The notes below the pieces were generated by a model that was not told where the DNA came from, searched no databases, and saw only the letters and a list, made by a program, of their open reading frames with translations. Positions 35,915 to 45,732 of a DNA stretch of 64,000 nt are shown one piece after another (within the stretch, counting starts at the first letter, position 1; each line of letters opens with the position of its first letter). This stretch comes from Spongiactinospora sp. TRM90649 (GTDB taxonomy: Bacteria; Actinomycetota; Actinomycetes; Streptosporangiales; Streptosporangiaceae): assembly GCF_029382225.1 (NCBI RefSeq), contig NZ_JARLTC010000021.1, forward strand, positions 1-64,000, read 5' to 3'. The translations under genes were made by a program, and so were the position numbers.

Positions 35915-36796
35915 ATGTCCTCTGCACTGTCAGCCGTCGCCCGACCCGCCACCGGTTCGACCCCGTCCGGCCCGCCGACCACGCTGTACGGCGGCCAGGC
36001 CGGCCGGAGAGTGACCGTCCGCGACATCGCCGCCGCCAAGGAACGCGGCGAGCGCTGGCCCATGGTGACCGCCTACGACGCGATGACCGCCCATGTTTTC
36101 GACCAGGCCGGAATTCCGGTCCTGCTGGTGGGCGACTCCGCCGCGATGGTCGTCTACGGGTACGACTCCACCATCCCCGTCTCGGTCGACGATCTCATCC
36201 CGCTCGCCGCCGCCGTGGTACGCGGCTCCTCGCGCGCGCTCGTGGTCGCCGACCTGCCGTTCGGCTCCTACCAAGCCTCTTCGCAGCAGGCCCTGGAGAC
36301 CGCCGCCCGCTTCATGAAGGAGACCGGCTCGCACGCCGTCAAGCTGGAGGGCGGGCGCCGGGTGCTCCCCCAGGTCGAGACGCTGGTCTCGGCCGGGGTC
36401 CCGGTGATGGCCCACCTGGGGCTCACCCCGCAGTCGGTCAACGCCTTCGGCGGCTACCGGGTGCAGGGCCGGGGCCAGGCCGGTGACGAGCTGATGGCCG
36501 ACGCCAAGGCGCTGGAGCACGCGGGCGCGTTCGCCGTCGTGCTGGAGTGCGTGCCCGCCGAGCTCGCCGAGCGGGTCACCACCTCGCTGTCCATTCCCAC
36601 CATCGGCATCGGCGCCGGGCCATCGTGCGACGCCCAGGTGCTCGTCTGGCAGGACCTGATGGGCCTGACCGAGCGCCCGGCGAAGTTCGTCAAGAAGTAC
36701 TTCGACCTGGCCGGGGCGATGGACAGCGCGGTCCGCAGCTTCGCCGACGAGGTCACCAGCGGCGTGTTCCCCGCCCCCGAGCACAGCTACCGCTAG
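35915..36796 (+). CDS. panB: 3-methyl-2-oxobutanoate hydroxymethyltransferase
   Basis: A 293-aa PanB that makes ketopantoate from 2-oxoisovalerate and methylene-THF in pantothenate/CoA synthesis. Conserved segments are [76 protein letters not shown] and [24 protein letters not shown]. The ribosome-binding site AGGAGGG sits 7 nt before the ATG. The N-terminal ~20 residues are variable. Confidence 0.96.
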   Translation: MSSALSAVARPATGSTPSGPPTTLYGGQAGRRVTVRDIAAAKERGERWPMVTAYDAMTAHVFDQAGIPVLLVGDSAAMVVYGYDSTIPVSVDDLIPLAAAVVRGSSRALVVADLPFGSYQASSQQALETAARFMKETGSHAVKLEGGRRVLPQVETLVSAGVPVMAHLGLTPQSVNAFGGYRVQGRGQAGDELMADAKALEHAGAFAVVLECVPAELAERVTTSLSIPTIGIGAGPSCDAQVLVWQDLMGLTERPAKFVKKYFDLAGAMDSAVRSFADEVTSGVFPAPEHSYR

Positions 36797-36808
36797 TCAA
36801 GGGCCGTC

Positions 36809-36839
36809 CCGTCCGGCGTGCGCCCCGCGCGCCGGACGG
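36809..36839. terminator. Bidirectional hairpin terminator
   Basis: CCGTCCGGCG (36809-36818) pairs exactly with CGCCGGACGG (36830-36839). It lies between the convergent panB and dehydratase genes. Confidence 0.75.
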
Positions 36840-36846
36840 AGCACGC

Positions 36847-37782
36847 TCACTCCCCCCGGACGACGAGGTCCGCGGGGTCGGTGTTGGCCCCGCAGAGCAC
36901 CACCGCGACCCGCTCCCCCGGCCGGCGCCCGCCCGCGAGCAGCGCCGCGTAGGCGGCGGCCCCGGCGGGTTCCACCGCGATCCGGAACGACCGCCACAGC
37001 TCGCGCCGCGCCTCGGTGATCTCCTCGTCGCTCACCAGCACGCTACGCACCCGCGCCACCCGCTCCTCGGCCAGCAGGCGGTGGGCGATCGAGCCCAGGC
37101 GGGTGGCGCCCAGCGCGTCCGCCGCCACGCCGCCGACCTCCACGTCCACCGGACGGCCCGCCGTCAGGGCGTGCGCGAGCGTCGGGATGCGCTCCGGCTC
37201 CACGGCCACCACCTCCGCCGTGTCGCCCAGCGCCGCGGCGACTCCCGCGACCAGCCCGCCGCCGCCGACCGCGATCAGCACGGTGTCCAGGCCGGGGATC
37301 TGCTCGCGCAGCTCAAGCCCGAGCGTGCCCTGTCCGGCGACCACCTCCGGCTGGTCGTAGGCGTGGACGTCGAGCGCGCCGGTCTCCGCCGCCCGCTTGA
37401 GAGAGGCGGCGAACGCGTCCGAGTACACCGCGCCGGTCTGGTTGACCTCGGCCCCCAGCTCGCGCAGCCCGGCGACCTTCACCGGGGCGGTCACCTCCGG
37501 CACGAAGATCTCCGCGCGCACGCCCAGCGTGCGGGCGGCGTACGCGACGGCGAGCCCGTGGTTGCCGCCGCTCGCCGCGATCACCCCGGACGCGGGCGGC
37601 ACGCCCGCCTCGCGGGCGGTGAGGATCCGGTTGAAGGCCCCGCGCGGCTTGAAGGATCCGGCGTGCTGGAGGTACTCCAGCTTGAGGAAGACCCCCGGCT
37701 CAGCCTCGATCACCGGTGTCCGCCTGACATATCCGGCGATGCGCTCCGCCGCCCGCTCGACCTCGACGCGTGTCACATCCAT
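36847..37782 (-). CDS. PLP-dependent threonine/serine dehydratase-like enzyme
   Basis: A 311-aa fold-type II PLP enzyme. The PLP Lys is in GSFKPRGAFN, the Asn-binding loop is ASGGNHGLAVAYAA, and the phosphate-binding glycine loop is AVGGGGLVAGVAAAL. It has no C-terminal regulatory ACT domain, so it is closer to catabolic threonine/serine dehydratase or serine racemase-type proteins than to biosynthetic IlvA. The C-terminal CGANTDP motif is typical of this group. Convergent with panB. Confidence 0.85.
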   Translation of the reverse strand: MDVTRVEVERAAERIAGYVRRTPVIEAEPGVFLKLEYLQHAGSFKPRGAFNRILTAREAGVPPASGVIAASGGNHGLAVAYAARTLGVRAEIFVPEVTAPVKVAGLRELGAEVNQTGAVYSDAFAASLKRAAETGALDVHAYDQPEVVAGQGTLGLELREQIPGLDTVLIAVGGGGLVAGVAAALGDTAEVVAVEPERIPTLAHALTAGRPVDVEVGGVAADALGATRLGSIAHRLLAEERVARVRSVLVSDEEITEARRELWRSFRIAVEPAGAAAYAALLAGGRRPGERVAVVLCGANTDPADLVVRGE

Positions 37783-37904
37783 GGCCGCCCTCCGCCCCCG
37801 TGCACAACCGACGCTCCAAAGTAGCGAATTTCTGGCGTATCAGTGATTAGCCAAGGTTTCACCTGGCAGCCGACCTAACCCCCGATACCGGGTATTGGCC
37901 GGTC

Positions 37905-40900
37905 ATGCCACTGGGATCCGACCGCCTGCGCGCGTCGCTGCGCTGGGTCGCGGACGTCGCCACGACGCTCGCGGGCCCGTTCGCGGGCCGCCCCACGTGG
38001 TCGTATCCCGGCCGGGTCCACCTTGAGCTGCGCAGCCGCCCCGCCCCCGCAGCGGCCGTCGAGAGCGCGCTGGCGGCCGTGCCCGGGGTGCTCTGGGCGC
38101 GGGTCAACGAGCCGGCGGGCCGGGTGATCGTCGCGGTGGGCGACCCCGCGCCGCGCACCGCCGCGCTGGTCGCGGCGCTCGGCGAGGTCGAGCGCCGGAC
38201 CAAGGAGGAGACCGAGCACCCGCACCCCGAGGAGCCGCCGCCCGCGCTGATGCTGGCCGCCGACCTGGGCGGCATGGCGGTGACCGTGCTGGAGTGGGTG
38301 CTCGGCCGGACGCCGCTGCCCGCCGAGGCCGCCGGGCTGGTCGGGCTCGTGGACACCATGCCCAGGCTGCGCCAGGCCGCGGGCCGCGCCGCCCACGCCG
38401 ACGCGCTGAAGGCGTGGCTGCCGGTGCTGGGCGCCGCCGCGCAGGGGCTCGCGCCGGGGATCTCCGGGCTGCTCGTGGACACGGCGCACCGGATCGTGCA
38501 GGTGCGCGAGGCACTGGCGCTGGCCGGGGCGTGGCGGGCGGTGGAGCCGGAGCTGACCGGGACGCCCGAGCGGGCGGCGTCGTACCTGGCGCCCGCCGTA
38601 CGGCCGGCGCCTCTGCCACCGGGGCCCGCCGAGCGGTACGCGGACCTGCTGCTGACCGGAGCCCCGCTGGGCGGGGTCACCGGCGCGCTGGTGACCGGGG
38701 TGCCCCGGCGTGGCCTGCAGACCTCGATGATCTTCACGCCGAAGCCGGTCTTCGCCGGACGCGAGGCGTTCGCCTCCGAGCTGGGCACGGTGCTCGCCCG
38801 CCGGGGCATGGTGGTCGTGGACCGGCGCGCGCTGCGCCTTCTGGACCGGATCGACACGGTCGCGCTCGACGAGCGGGTGCTGGACGGCTCGCCGTACGCC
38901 GAGCCGATCGAGGCCGCCACCGGCGCGGCCGGGCTGCGCCTGATCACCCTCGACGAGTCCGGGGACCTGGCCGAACAGGTGCGCGACGCGCAGCGGCAGG
39001 GCGCCGGGGTGCTGGTGGTGTCCCGCGACGGCCCGGCGCTGGCCGCCGCCGACTGCGGGGTGGGCGTGCCCGCCGACGGCGGCCCGCCGCCCTGGGGCGC
39101 GCACGTGATCCTGCCCGGCGGCCCGTCCTCCGTCGTGCACCTGCTCGGCGCGACGGCGGCGGCCCGCCAGGTCAGCCGGGACGGCGTGCGGCTGGCCCGC
39201 GCGGGCACCGCCGTCGCCGCGATCCTCGCCCTCACCGGCCCCGAGGAGCGCTCCGCCAAGCAGGCGCTCACCGCCGTCGGCGCCACCACCTGCGTGACCA
39301 TCGGCTACGGAGCCTGGCGGGCCTGGCGCGCGGTCCGCGACCCCGTCCGTGAACCGGCCAGGCGCGTCGCCTGGCACTCCATGCCGGTCGAGGACGTGCT
39401 GACCGAACTCGGCGCGCACCCCGACGGCCTGCCGCGGGCGCCCGCCCCCCGCCGCCCGCGCGAACGCCCCACCGCCGAGAACCCGTCGCTGCTCGGCGGC
39501 GTGGCCGCCGAGCTGAACAATCCGTTCACGCCCGTGCTCGCCGCCGGGGCCGCCGGGTCGGCCGTGCTCGGCTCCATCGTGGACGCCGGTTTGGTCGTGG
39601 CCGTCATGGGAATGTCCGCGCTGGTCGGCGGCGCGCAGCGGACGGCCACCGCCAGGACGCTCGCCGCCCTCGCCCGCCACATCGAGGTCCCCGCGCGGGT
39701 GCTGCGCGAGGGCCGGGAGTGCGACGAGGACGCCGCCGCGCTGGTGCCCGGCGACATCGTGCTGCTGTCGGCGGGCCAGGTGGTGCCCGCCGACTGCCGG
39801 ATCATCGAGGCCGACGGGCTGGAGGCCGACGAGTCGGCGCTGACCGGCGAGTCGCTGCCGGTCCGCAAGGACCCCGCGCCGATCGACGCCCGCGAGGTCG
39901 CCGACCGGCGCAGCATGCTCTACGAGGGCACGTCCGTGGCCGCTGGTACGGCCAGGGCCGTGGTGGTCGCGGTGAGCGCGGACACCGAGGCCGGGCGCGC
40001 GATGGCCGCCGCCGGGGAGAAGGCGCGGACGAGCGGTGTGGCCGACCGGCTGGCCCAGATCACCAGGGCCACCACGCCCATCGCGCTCGGCTCGGCCGCC
40101 GCGGTGACGCTGTCCGGCCTGGCGCGCGGCCGCGCGCTGCGCGAGAGCCTGGCCGAGGGCGTCAACCTGGCCGTGGCTGCGGTACCCGAGGGGCTGCCGC
40201 TGCTGGTCAGCGCCGCTCAGCTCGCCGCCACCCGCAGGCTGTCCGGGCACGGTGTGCACGTGCGCGACCCGGCGATCATCGAGGCGCTGGGCCGGGTCGA
40301 GGTGCTGTGCTTCGACAAGACCGGCACGCTCACGGAGGGCGAGATCCGGCTCACCACGGTGGCCGACGCCCGCTCCCAGCGTCCCCTGGCGGAGCTGGAC
40401 GACGCACTCACCCGCGTCCTGGGCGCGGCGCTGCGCGCCACCCCGGAACGCGACGGCGACGGCGAGCACAGCCACCTGACCGACTCCGCCGTCGCCGAGG
40501 GCGGTGAGCGGGCGGGGGTGACCCGCGAGACCGGCGCGCGGGGCTGGCGGGAGGAGGCGGCGCTGCCGTTCGAGCCGTCGCGCGGCTTCCACGCCGCCGT
40601 GGGCCGCGCCGGGCAGACACGGCTGCTGAGCGTGAAGGGCGCGCCGGAGACGGTGCTGCCGCGCTGCGCGCGGATCCGGGTGAACGGGAAGAGCGTGCCG
40701 CTCTCCGCACGGGAACGACGGCGGGTGGACGAGGCGGTGGAGACGCTCGCGGCCTCCGGGCACCGGGTCCTGGCCGTCGCCGAACGCCGTCCCGCCGCGA
40801 CCGGCAGTGGCGGCGGTGGCGATCTCGGGGAGGACGACGTGACCGGCCTGGTGTTCGTGGGGCTGCTCGGCCTGGCCGACACCGTACGGCAGGCCGCCAC

Positions 40901-41942
40901 CCCGGCCGTGGCCCGCCTGCGCGCCGCCGGGGTGCAGATCGTGATGCTCACCGGCGACCACCCCAGCACCGCGAGCGCGATCGCCGCCACGCTGATCCCC
41001 GACGGCCGTCACCCGCGCGTGCTCACCGGGGCCGACCTGTCGGAGATGGACCCCGGCGAGCTGGACCGGCGGCTGCCCGGCGTGGACGTCGTGGCCCGCT
41101 GCACCCCCGCCCAGAAGGTCGAGGTGGTGCGCTGCTTCCAGCGGCTGGGCCGGACGATCGCGATGACCGGCGACGGCGCCAACGACGCGGCGGGCATCCG
41201 GCTGGCGGACGTGGGCATCGCGCTCGGCCGTACCGGCACCCCCGCCGCACGGGCCGCCGCCGACCTGGTGGTGGCCGACGACCGGCTGGAGACGATCGTG
41301 TCCGCGCTGGTCGAGGGCCGGGCGCTGTGGGCGTCGGTGCGCGAGGCACTGGCCATCCTGGTCGGCGGGAACCTCGGCGAGATCGCGTTCACCTTGCTCG
41401 GCGCGCTGGCCACCGGCCGCTCGCCGCTGACGGCCCGGCAGCTCCTGCTGGTCAACATGCTCACCGACCTGGCGCCCTCGCTGGCCATCGCGTTGCGCGC
41501 GCCGACCCGCGAGACCGCCGACGGCCTGCTCCAGGAGGGCCCGGAGTCCTCGCTCGGGCAGGTGCTCACCCACGACATCGTGCGGCGGGCGGTGATCACC
41601 GCCGGGGCCGCCGGAGCGGCCTGGCCCGCCGCCCGGCTCACCGGCTCACCCGCCCGCGCGCGGACGGTCGGGCTGCTGGCGCTGGTCGGCGCGCAGCTCG
41701 CCCAGACGCTCCAGGCCGGGGGCTGGGACCGCACGGTGCTGGTGAGCGCGCTGGGCTCGACGGCGGCCCTGGCCGCGGTGGTGCAGACGCCGGGGCTGAG
41801 TCACTTCTTCGGCTCGGTGCCGGTGGGCCCGGTGGGCTGGTCGATCGCCACCCTGGCGGTGGCGGGTGCGCTGGCGGTGGACCGCCTGGGCCTGCTCGAC
41901 CACCTGCTGCCCGGTCAGGGAACGCCGGGCGCGTCCGCCTAG
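37905..41942 (+). CDS. CtpI-type cation-translocating P-type ATPase with degenerate N-terminal half
   Basis: A 1345-aa P-ATPase. An HMA-like segment (~40-95) is followed by ~380 residues with a vestigial ATPase P-domain (DGPALAAADCGVGVP at ~375-390, lacking the phosphorylation site). The functional core then begins with TGES (647-650), the ion-site motif PEGLP, DKTGTLTEG (phosphorylated D804) and GDGANDAAGIRLADVGIALG (~1089). PEGLP resembles Ca/Mg-type rather than CPC heavy-metal pumps. The architecture is that of mycobacterial CtpH/CtpI; the ion is unknown. Its stop shares CTAG with the convergent gene. Confidence 0.87.
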   Translation: MPLGSDRLRASLRWVADVATTLAGPFAGRPTWSYPGRVHLELRSRPAPAAAVESALAAVPGVLWARVNEPAGRVIVAVGDPAPRTAALVAALGEVERRTKEETEHPHPEEPPPALMLAADLGGMAVTVLEWVLGRTPLPAEAAGLVGLVDTMPRLRQAAGRAAHADALKAWLPVLGAAAQGLAPGISGLLVDTAHRIVQVREALALAGAWRAVEPELTGTPERAASYLAPAVRPAPLPPGPAERYADLLLTGAPLGGVTGALVTGVPRRGLQTSMIFTPKPVFAGREAFASELGTVLARRGMVVVDRRALRLLDRIDTVALDERVLDGSPYAEPIEAATGAAGLRLITLDESGDLAEQVRDAQRQGAGVLVVSRDGPALAAADCGVGVPADGGPPPWGAHVILPGGPSSVVHLLGATAAARQVSRDGVRLARAGTAVAAILALTGPEERSAKQALTAVGATTCVTIGYGAWRAWRAVRDPVREPARRVAWHSMPVEDVLTELGAHPDGLPRAPAPRRPRERPTAENPSLLGGVAAELNNPFTPVLAAGAAGSAVLGSIVDAGLVVAVMGMSALVGGAQRTATARTLAALARHIEVPARVLREGRECDEDAAALVPGDIVLLSAGQVVPADCRIIEADGLEADESALTGESLPVRKDPAPIDAREVADRRSMLYEGTSVAAGTARAVVVAVSADTEAGRAMAAAGEKARTSGVADRLAQITRATTPIALGSAAAVTLSGLARGRALRESLAEGVNLAVAAVPEGLPLLVSAAQLAATRRLSGHGVHVRDPAIIEALGRVEVLCFDKTGTLTEGEIRLTTVADARSQRPLAELDDALTRVLGAALRATPERDGDGEHSHLTDSAVAEGGERAGVTRETGARGWREEAALPFEPSRGFHAAVGRAGQTRLLSVKGAPETVLPRCARIRVNGKSVPLSARERRRVDEAVETLAASGHRVLAVAERRPAATGSGGGGDLGEDDVTGLVFVGLLGLADTVRQAATPAVARLRAAGVQIVMLTGDHPSTASAIAATLIPDGRHPRVLTGADLSEMDPGELDRRLPGVDVVARCTPAQKVEVVRCFQRLGRTIAMTGDGANDAAGIRLADVGIALGRTGTPAARAAADLVVADDRLETIVSALVEGRALWASVREALAILVGGNLGEIAFTLLGALATGRSPLTARQLLLVNMLTDLAPSLAIALRAPTRETADGLLQEGPESSLGQVLTHDIVRRAVITAGAAGAAWPAARLTGSPARARTVGLLALVGAQLAQTLQAGGWDRTVLVSALGSTAALAAVVQTPGLSHFFGSVPVGPVGWSIATLAVAGALAVDRLGLLDHLLPGQGTPGASA

Positions 41943-43123
41943 GCGGTCGCGACGGCGAGCGCCTGCGCCAGGTCGGCCCACAGGTCCTCCACATGCTCGA
42001 CGCCGACGGCCACGCGGACCGTCCCCTCGCCGATGCCCTGCCGGGCCAGCTCCTCGGCGCTCAGCATCCGGTGGGAGGTCGTCGCCGGGTGCATGACAAG
42101 CGTCTCGACGCCGCCGAGTGAGGGGGCGAGCAGCGCCAGCCGCACGGCGGCCATGAAGCGCTCCCCCGCCGCGCGACCGCCCGCCAGGTCGAAGGAGAAC
42201 ACCCCGCCGAAGTCCGGCAGCAGGCGGACGGCCAGGGCGTGCGAGGGATGCGAGGGCAGGCCCGGCCAGTGCACGACGGTGACGGCCGGGTGGCCGTCCA
42301 GCCGCGTGGCCAGGGTCCGCGTGTTGTGGCAGTGGCGCTCCATCCGCAGGTGCAGGGTCTGCATGCCACGCAGGGTCAGCCAGGCCGCGAAGGGGTCGGC
42401 CGTGGCCCCCAGCTCGACGGCGAACGCCCACACCCTGCGGTACAGCTCGTCGGTGGCGAAGACCGCGACGCCGCCCAGCACGTCGGCGTGCCCGCTCAGG
42501 TACTTGGTGCTGGAGTGGACGACGACGTCGGCCCCGTGCTCCAGCGGACGGCACAGCAGCGGCGAGGCGAACGTGTTGTCCACGACGGTGAGCACCCCGG
42601 CCTCCCTGGCGACGGCGCACATCGCGGGCAGGTCGGCCACCTGGGTCGTGGGGTTGGCGATGGTCTCCAGGTACAGCAGCCGCGTCCGCGGCCCGATGGC
42701 GGCGCGCATGGCCTCGGGGTCGTCCTCGGCCACGTAGGTGACCTGAACGCCGAAGCGGGCGGTCAGCTCGGTGAGCGCGCCCGCCGTCCCGCCGTACAGG
42801 GCGCGCTGGGCGATCACGTGGTCGCCGGGGCCGAGCAGCGCGAGCAGCACCGTGTTGATCGCGCCCATGCCCGAGGCGGTGGCGATGGCCGCCGCGCCGC
42901 CTTCCAGGCCGCTCACCGCCTGCTCCAGCGACCGCACGGTGGGGTTGCTCAGCCGTCCGTAGACGAACGCGCCGTCCGGCCGCCCCATGCCGTCGGCGAA
43001 GACGGCCGGGTCGTCGAACGCGAAGCCGGAGGTCTGGTAGAGCGGCACGGCGATCGGCCGTCCGCCCTCGACCGGGGGCTGCGGATGGTGGACGACACGC
43101 GTCTCACGCCGTAGTTCGCTCAT
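41939..43123 (-). CDS. Cys/Met-metabolism PLP enzyme (cystathionine gamma-synthase / methionine gamma-lyase family)
   Basis: A 394-aa trans-sulfuration family enzyme. Signatures are YGRLSNPTVRSLEQAVSGLEGG, the ALYGG tyrosine region, YLETIANPTTQVADL, VVDNTFASPLL and the PLP-Lys motif SSTKYLSGHADVLGG. The C-terminus has SLGGVETLVMHPA. Whether it synthesises cystathionine or eliminates sulfur cannot be decided from sequence alone. It is divergent from the decayed ABC operon at 43192. Confidence 0.88.
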   Translation of the reverse strand: MSELRRETRVVHHPQPPVEGGRPIAVPLYQTSGFAFDDPAVFADGMGRPDGAFVYGRLSNPTVRSLEQAVSGLEGGAAAIATASGMGAINTVLLALLGPGDHVIAQRALYGGTAGALTELTARFGVQVTYVAEDDPEAMRAAIGPRTRLLYLETIANPTTQVADLPAMCAVAREAGVLTVVDNTFASPLLCRPLEHGADVVVHSSTKYLSGHADVLGGVAVFATDELYRRVWAFAVELGATADPFAAWLTLRGMQTLHLRMERHCHNTRTLATRLDGHPAVTVVHWPGLPSHPSHALAVRLLPDFGGVFSFDLAGGRAAGERFMAAVRLALLAPSLGGVETLVMHPATTSHRMLSAEELARQGIGEGTVRVAVGVEHVEDLWADLAQALAVATA

Positions 43124-43191
43124 GCCTCAAGCATCGCAAGTCGTGAATTTCTCACTGCCGCCGCCCGGGCCGTGTGCCCACAATCGAGCAT

Positions 43192-43869
43192 GTGACGAGC
43201 ACAGCAGCGATCACGGTGGACGGCCTGCGCAAGCGCTACGGCGACTATGAGGCCGTCAAGGACGTCTCCTTCCAGGTGGCCGAGGGCGAGATCTTCGCCC
43301 TGCTCGGCCGCAACGGCGCGGGCAAGACCACCACAGTGGAAATGCTGGCCGGTTTCCAGTTCCGGACGCCGGCACGATCAGGATCCTCGGTCTCGACCCG
43401 ATCCGCGACCGCGCGGAGACCCGCAGACGGACCGGAGTCATGTTGCAGGAGGCCGGGTTCTTCAACGAGCTGACGGTCCGGCAGACGATCTCCGCGTGGC
43501 GTGACTTCACCGCCGCGCCGCGCCCGCTCGACGAGGCGCTCGCGCTGGCCGGGCTGACCGCGCGCGCCGACACCAAGGTGCGTCAGCTCTCCGGCGGCGA
43601 ACGGCGAAGACTCGACCTGGCCATGGCCACGCTCGGCCGTCCCGACGTGCTGTTCCTGGACGAGCCTGATGCCCTCGGGCGTGCGGGCGGTCTTCCAGGT
43701 GCTGCCGACCGACCCCGTGGTCGAGGTCGCCCGCCTCGCCTACGCCCCGGGCACGCTCGCCGGAGACCTGGAGGCGGCGCTGTGGCCCCCGGTCAGACTA
43801 CTCGCGTGGGCGGCGCTCGCGATCTTCGTGATCGTCCGCTGGTTCCGGTGGGAGCCCCGGCGGTCATAA
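43192..43869 (+). pseudogene. Remnant of ABC ATPase fused to C-terminus of its permease
   Basis: GTG 43192 opens an ABC-2-type ATPase (LRKRYGDYEAVKDVSF, Walker A LLGRNGAGKTTTVEM). Coding moves from one frame to another near 43356-43365: the continuation DAGTIRILGLDPIRDRAETRRR lies in the second frame. That frame keeps the signature LSGGERRRLDLAMA and Walker B VLFLDEP, then ends abruptly. From about 43669, in a third frame, the sequence encodes the typical C-terminus of an ABC-2 permease (VRAVFQVLPTDPVVEVARLAYAPG plus one TM helix). The ATPase C-terminus and most of the permease are therefore deleted. The locus cannot make a transporter. Confidence 0.8.
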
Positions 43870-43877
43870 TCAGCGTC

Positions 43878-44395
43878 GTGTCTCCCCAACGTCTGGCCGT
43901 CGGTGTCGTCACAACGATCATGATCGGCTATCCACTGGTCGCGGTGATGATGATCGTGGCCCTGGCCACACCGGGTCAGATCGCGCTGATGGTGGCCTGC
44001 CTGGTCGCCTTCTACGTGCCCTGCGTGCGGCAGCTCCGGGCGGCGTTCCGGGGCGCGCCGCCCGGCGGGGTCACGATCGACCTGGTCGTGCTCGTGCTCG
44101 CCGTCTTCCTGCCGATGTTCGTCTTCGGCGGCTACTGGGCGAGCTTCCCGCACATGCTGGCGGCCGTCCGGAACTGGTGGCGTCCGCCATGGCGTACGGC
44201 GAAAGCCCGCTCACCGCGCGCGAGACCGCCATGCTCCGCGAGACCGCGCGCGGCGCCACGGCCGAGGAGATCGCCACTCGCCTCAACCTGTCGGCGGGGA
44301 CGGTCCGCAACTACCTGACCAGCGCGATCACCAAGACCGGTGCCCGCAACAAGATCGACGCCATCCGCATCGCCCAGGACGCGGGCCGGCTCTGA
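43878..44395 (+). pseudogene. Remnant of DesK-like kinase fused to C-terminus of its response regulator
   Basis: GTG 43878 opens a membrane N-terminus with about three TM helices (LAVGVVTTIMIGYPLVAVMMIVAL...), as in DesK-type kinases. Coding character ends near 44168. From about 44171, in another frame, there is a clear DesR-type LuxR HTH (ESPLTARETAMLRETARG, LNLSAGTVRNYLTSAITKTGARNKIDAIRIAQDAGRL). The kinase catalytic domains and the regulator's receiver are missing. This matches the ATPase-permease deletion just upstream and indicates decay of one ABC plus two-component operon. Confidence 0.75.
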
Positions 44396-44410
44396 CCGTC
44401 CGGGGGTGGA

Positions 44411-44764
44411 TCACCACCAGTGGTAGAGCAGGTCCACGCCCAGCGCGGCCACCGCCGTGCAGAAGAACAAGGCCCAGTTTCCAAGCTTTCTGGACCCCAC
44501 TCGCAGGTGCGCGAGAAGCGCGATGGCGAAATACACCACGAGGCTGTAGGCGGACAGAGTCCCCAGCAGTGGGATGACGAACCCGCCCAGCAACCCCAAG
44601 GCGCCCAAGGCCAGCATCATGCCCAGGACCGGCACCCACGATCGCGGCAGGCCCTTGATGTCCAGTTGGGCCTTCGGGAATTCGTGACCGATCAGGTAGA
44701 CGACCGCTGCGCTGCCGTACAGGAGTGCGCCGAAGATGGTGATCGTCGCGTAGGCGGCGAACAT
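44411..44764 (-). CDS. DoxX-like small membrane protein
   Basis: A 117-aa protein with four hydrophobic helices and the DoxX_2-like profile (YATITIFGALLYGSAAVVYLIG, then GLPRSWVPVLGMMLALGALGLLGG). GGAGG lies 4 nt before the ATG. Family members are quinone-associated or uncharacterised membrane proteins. Single gene. Confidence 0.7.
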   Translation of the reverse strand: MFAAYATITIFGALLYGSAAVVYLIGHEFPKAQLDIKGLPRSWVPVLGMMLALGALGLLGGFVIPLLGTLSAYSLVVYFAIALLAHLRVGSRKLGNWALFFCTAVAALGVDLLYHWW

Positions 44765-44912
44765 GGGTCCTCCATGGTGATCATCATTTGGTGCCCTGCG
44801 ATCCGGTTACCAGTCCAACGAAATAGCCGCTGGAAATGTGAGGCGACCGGAGCCGCGACATCCGCTGATCACTGCCTGAGGTCCACACCTGAACGTCAGC
44901 GGAGTGGCAGCC

Positions 44913-45713
44913 CTACCCGCCGTGAGCGGCGGCTCCTTCGCCGTCGGTGTTCTGGAAGGCGCGACCGGCGCCGAGCAGAGCGCCGCCGTCCACGGGGAGG
45001 GTGACGCCGGTGATCCATGCCGCGTCGTCGGAGGCCAGGAAGGCGACGGCGGCGGCGATGTCGGCGGGCCGTCCGATCCGGCCCAGCGGGATGGTCGGCT
45101 CGATCCGCTCCAGCGCGTCCGGCTGGTCGTCCCAGGCGCGGGTGCGGGTGGTGCCCGGTGTGACGACGTTGAAGCGCACGCCCCGCCTGGCGTAGCGGGC
45201 GGCGAGGTTCTGGGTGAGGTTGACCAGGCCCGCCTTGCCCGCCGAGTAGGCGAGCGAGCCGAACGGGGCCAGCCCGTTGATCGACCCGACGCTCACCACG
45301 GCCCCGCCGTACGGCGAGGCGGACAGGTGCGGCAGGGCGGCCTGGACGCAGTGGACCGCCCCCATCAGCGTGACGTCGAGCTGCCGGTGCCAATCTCCGG
45401 TGGTCAGTTCGTCGAAGTCGGGCAGGGACAGCCCGCCCCCGGCGTTGTTCACCAGCACGTCGGGGCGTCCCAGCCGTTCGACGACCTCGCCCACCGTCGC
45501 TGCGACGCTCTCTGGCGAGGTGACGTCGCACGTCACGGCGACGGCCTTGCGGCCCTCGCCGGTCAGTCGCTCCGCGACCGCGCGCCCGGCCTCGATGTCG
45601 AGGTCGGCCACGGCGACGGCGGCGCCCTCACTCGTCAGCCGTTCGACGATCCCGAGTCCGATGCCCCGCGCCGCCCCCGTGACCATCACGACCCTGCCGT
45701 CGAACCGCCGCAT
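44913..45713 (-). CDS. Short-chain dehydrogenase/reductase
   Basis: A 266-aa classical SDR with cofactor motif TGAARGIGLGI, the acidic residue ADLD after strand 2 (suggesting NAD(H) preference), NNAGGG, catalytic Ser in VSVGSINGL and YSAGKAG (the YxxxK motif as Tyr-Ser-Ala-Gly-Lys). The C-terminal ITGVTLPVDGGALLGAG is standard. GGAGG is 9 nt upstream of the ATG. Substrate unknown; convergent neighbours give no pathway hint. Confidence 0.9.
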   Translation of the reverse strand: MRRFDGRVVMVTGAARGIGLGIVERLTSEGAAVAVADLDIEAGRAVAERLTGEGRKAVAVTCDVTSPESVAATVGEVVERLGRPDVLVNNAGGGLSLPDFDELTTGDWHRQLDVTLMGAVHCVQAALPHLSASPYGGAVVSVGSINGLAPFGSLAYSAGKAGLVNLTQNLAARYARRGVRFNVVTPGTTRTRAWDDQPDALERIEPTIPLGRIGRPADIAAAVAFLASDDAAWITGVTLPVDGGALLGAGRAFQNTDGEGAAAHGG

Positions 45714-45732
45714 CGCCTGACACCTCCGTGAT

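Noticed and set aside
37875-41573. Very long minus-strand open frame opposite the P-type ATPase
   Set aside because: Composition is that of a GC-rich antisense shadow (repetitive Arg/Gly/Pro/His/Gln, no domain), and the plus strand has an unambiguous P-ATPase.
41939-41942. Overlap of two stop codons (CTAG) as a regulatory feature
   Set aside because: A shared CTAG simply gives TAG on both strands; convergent overlaps of this kind are common and need no special function.
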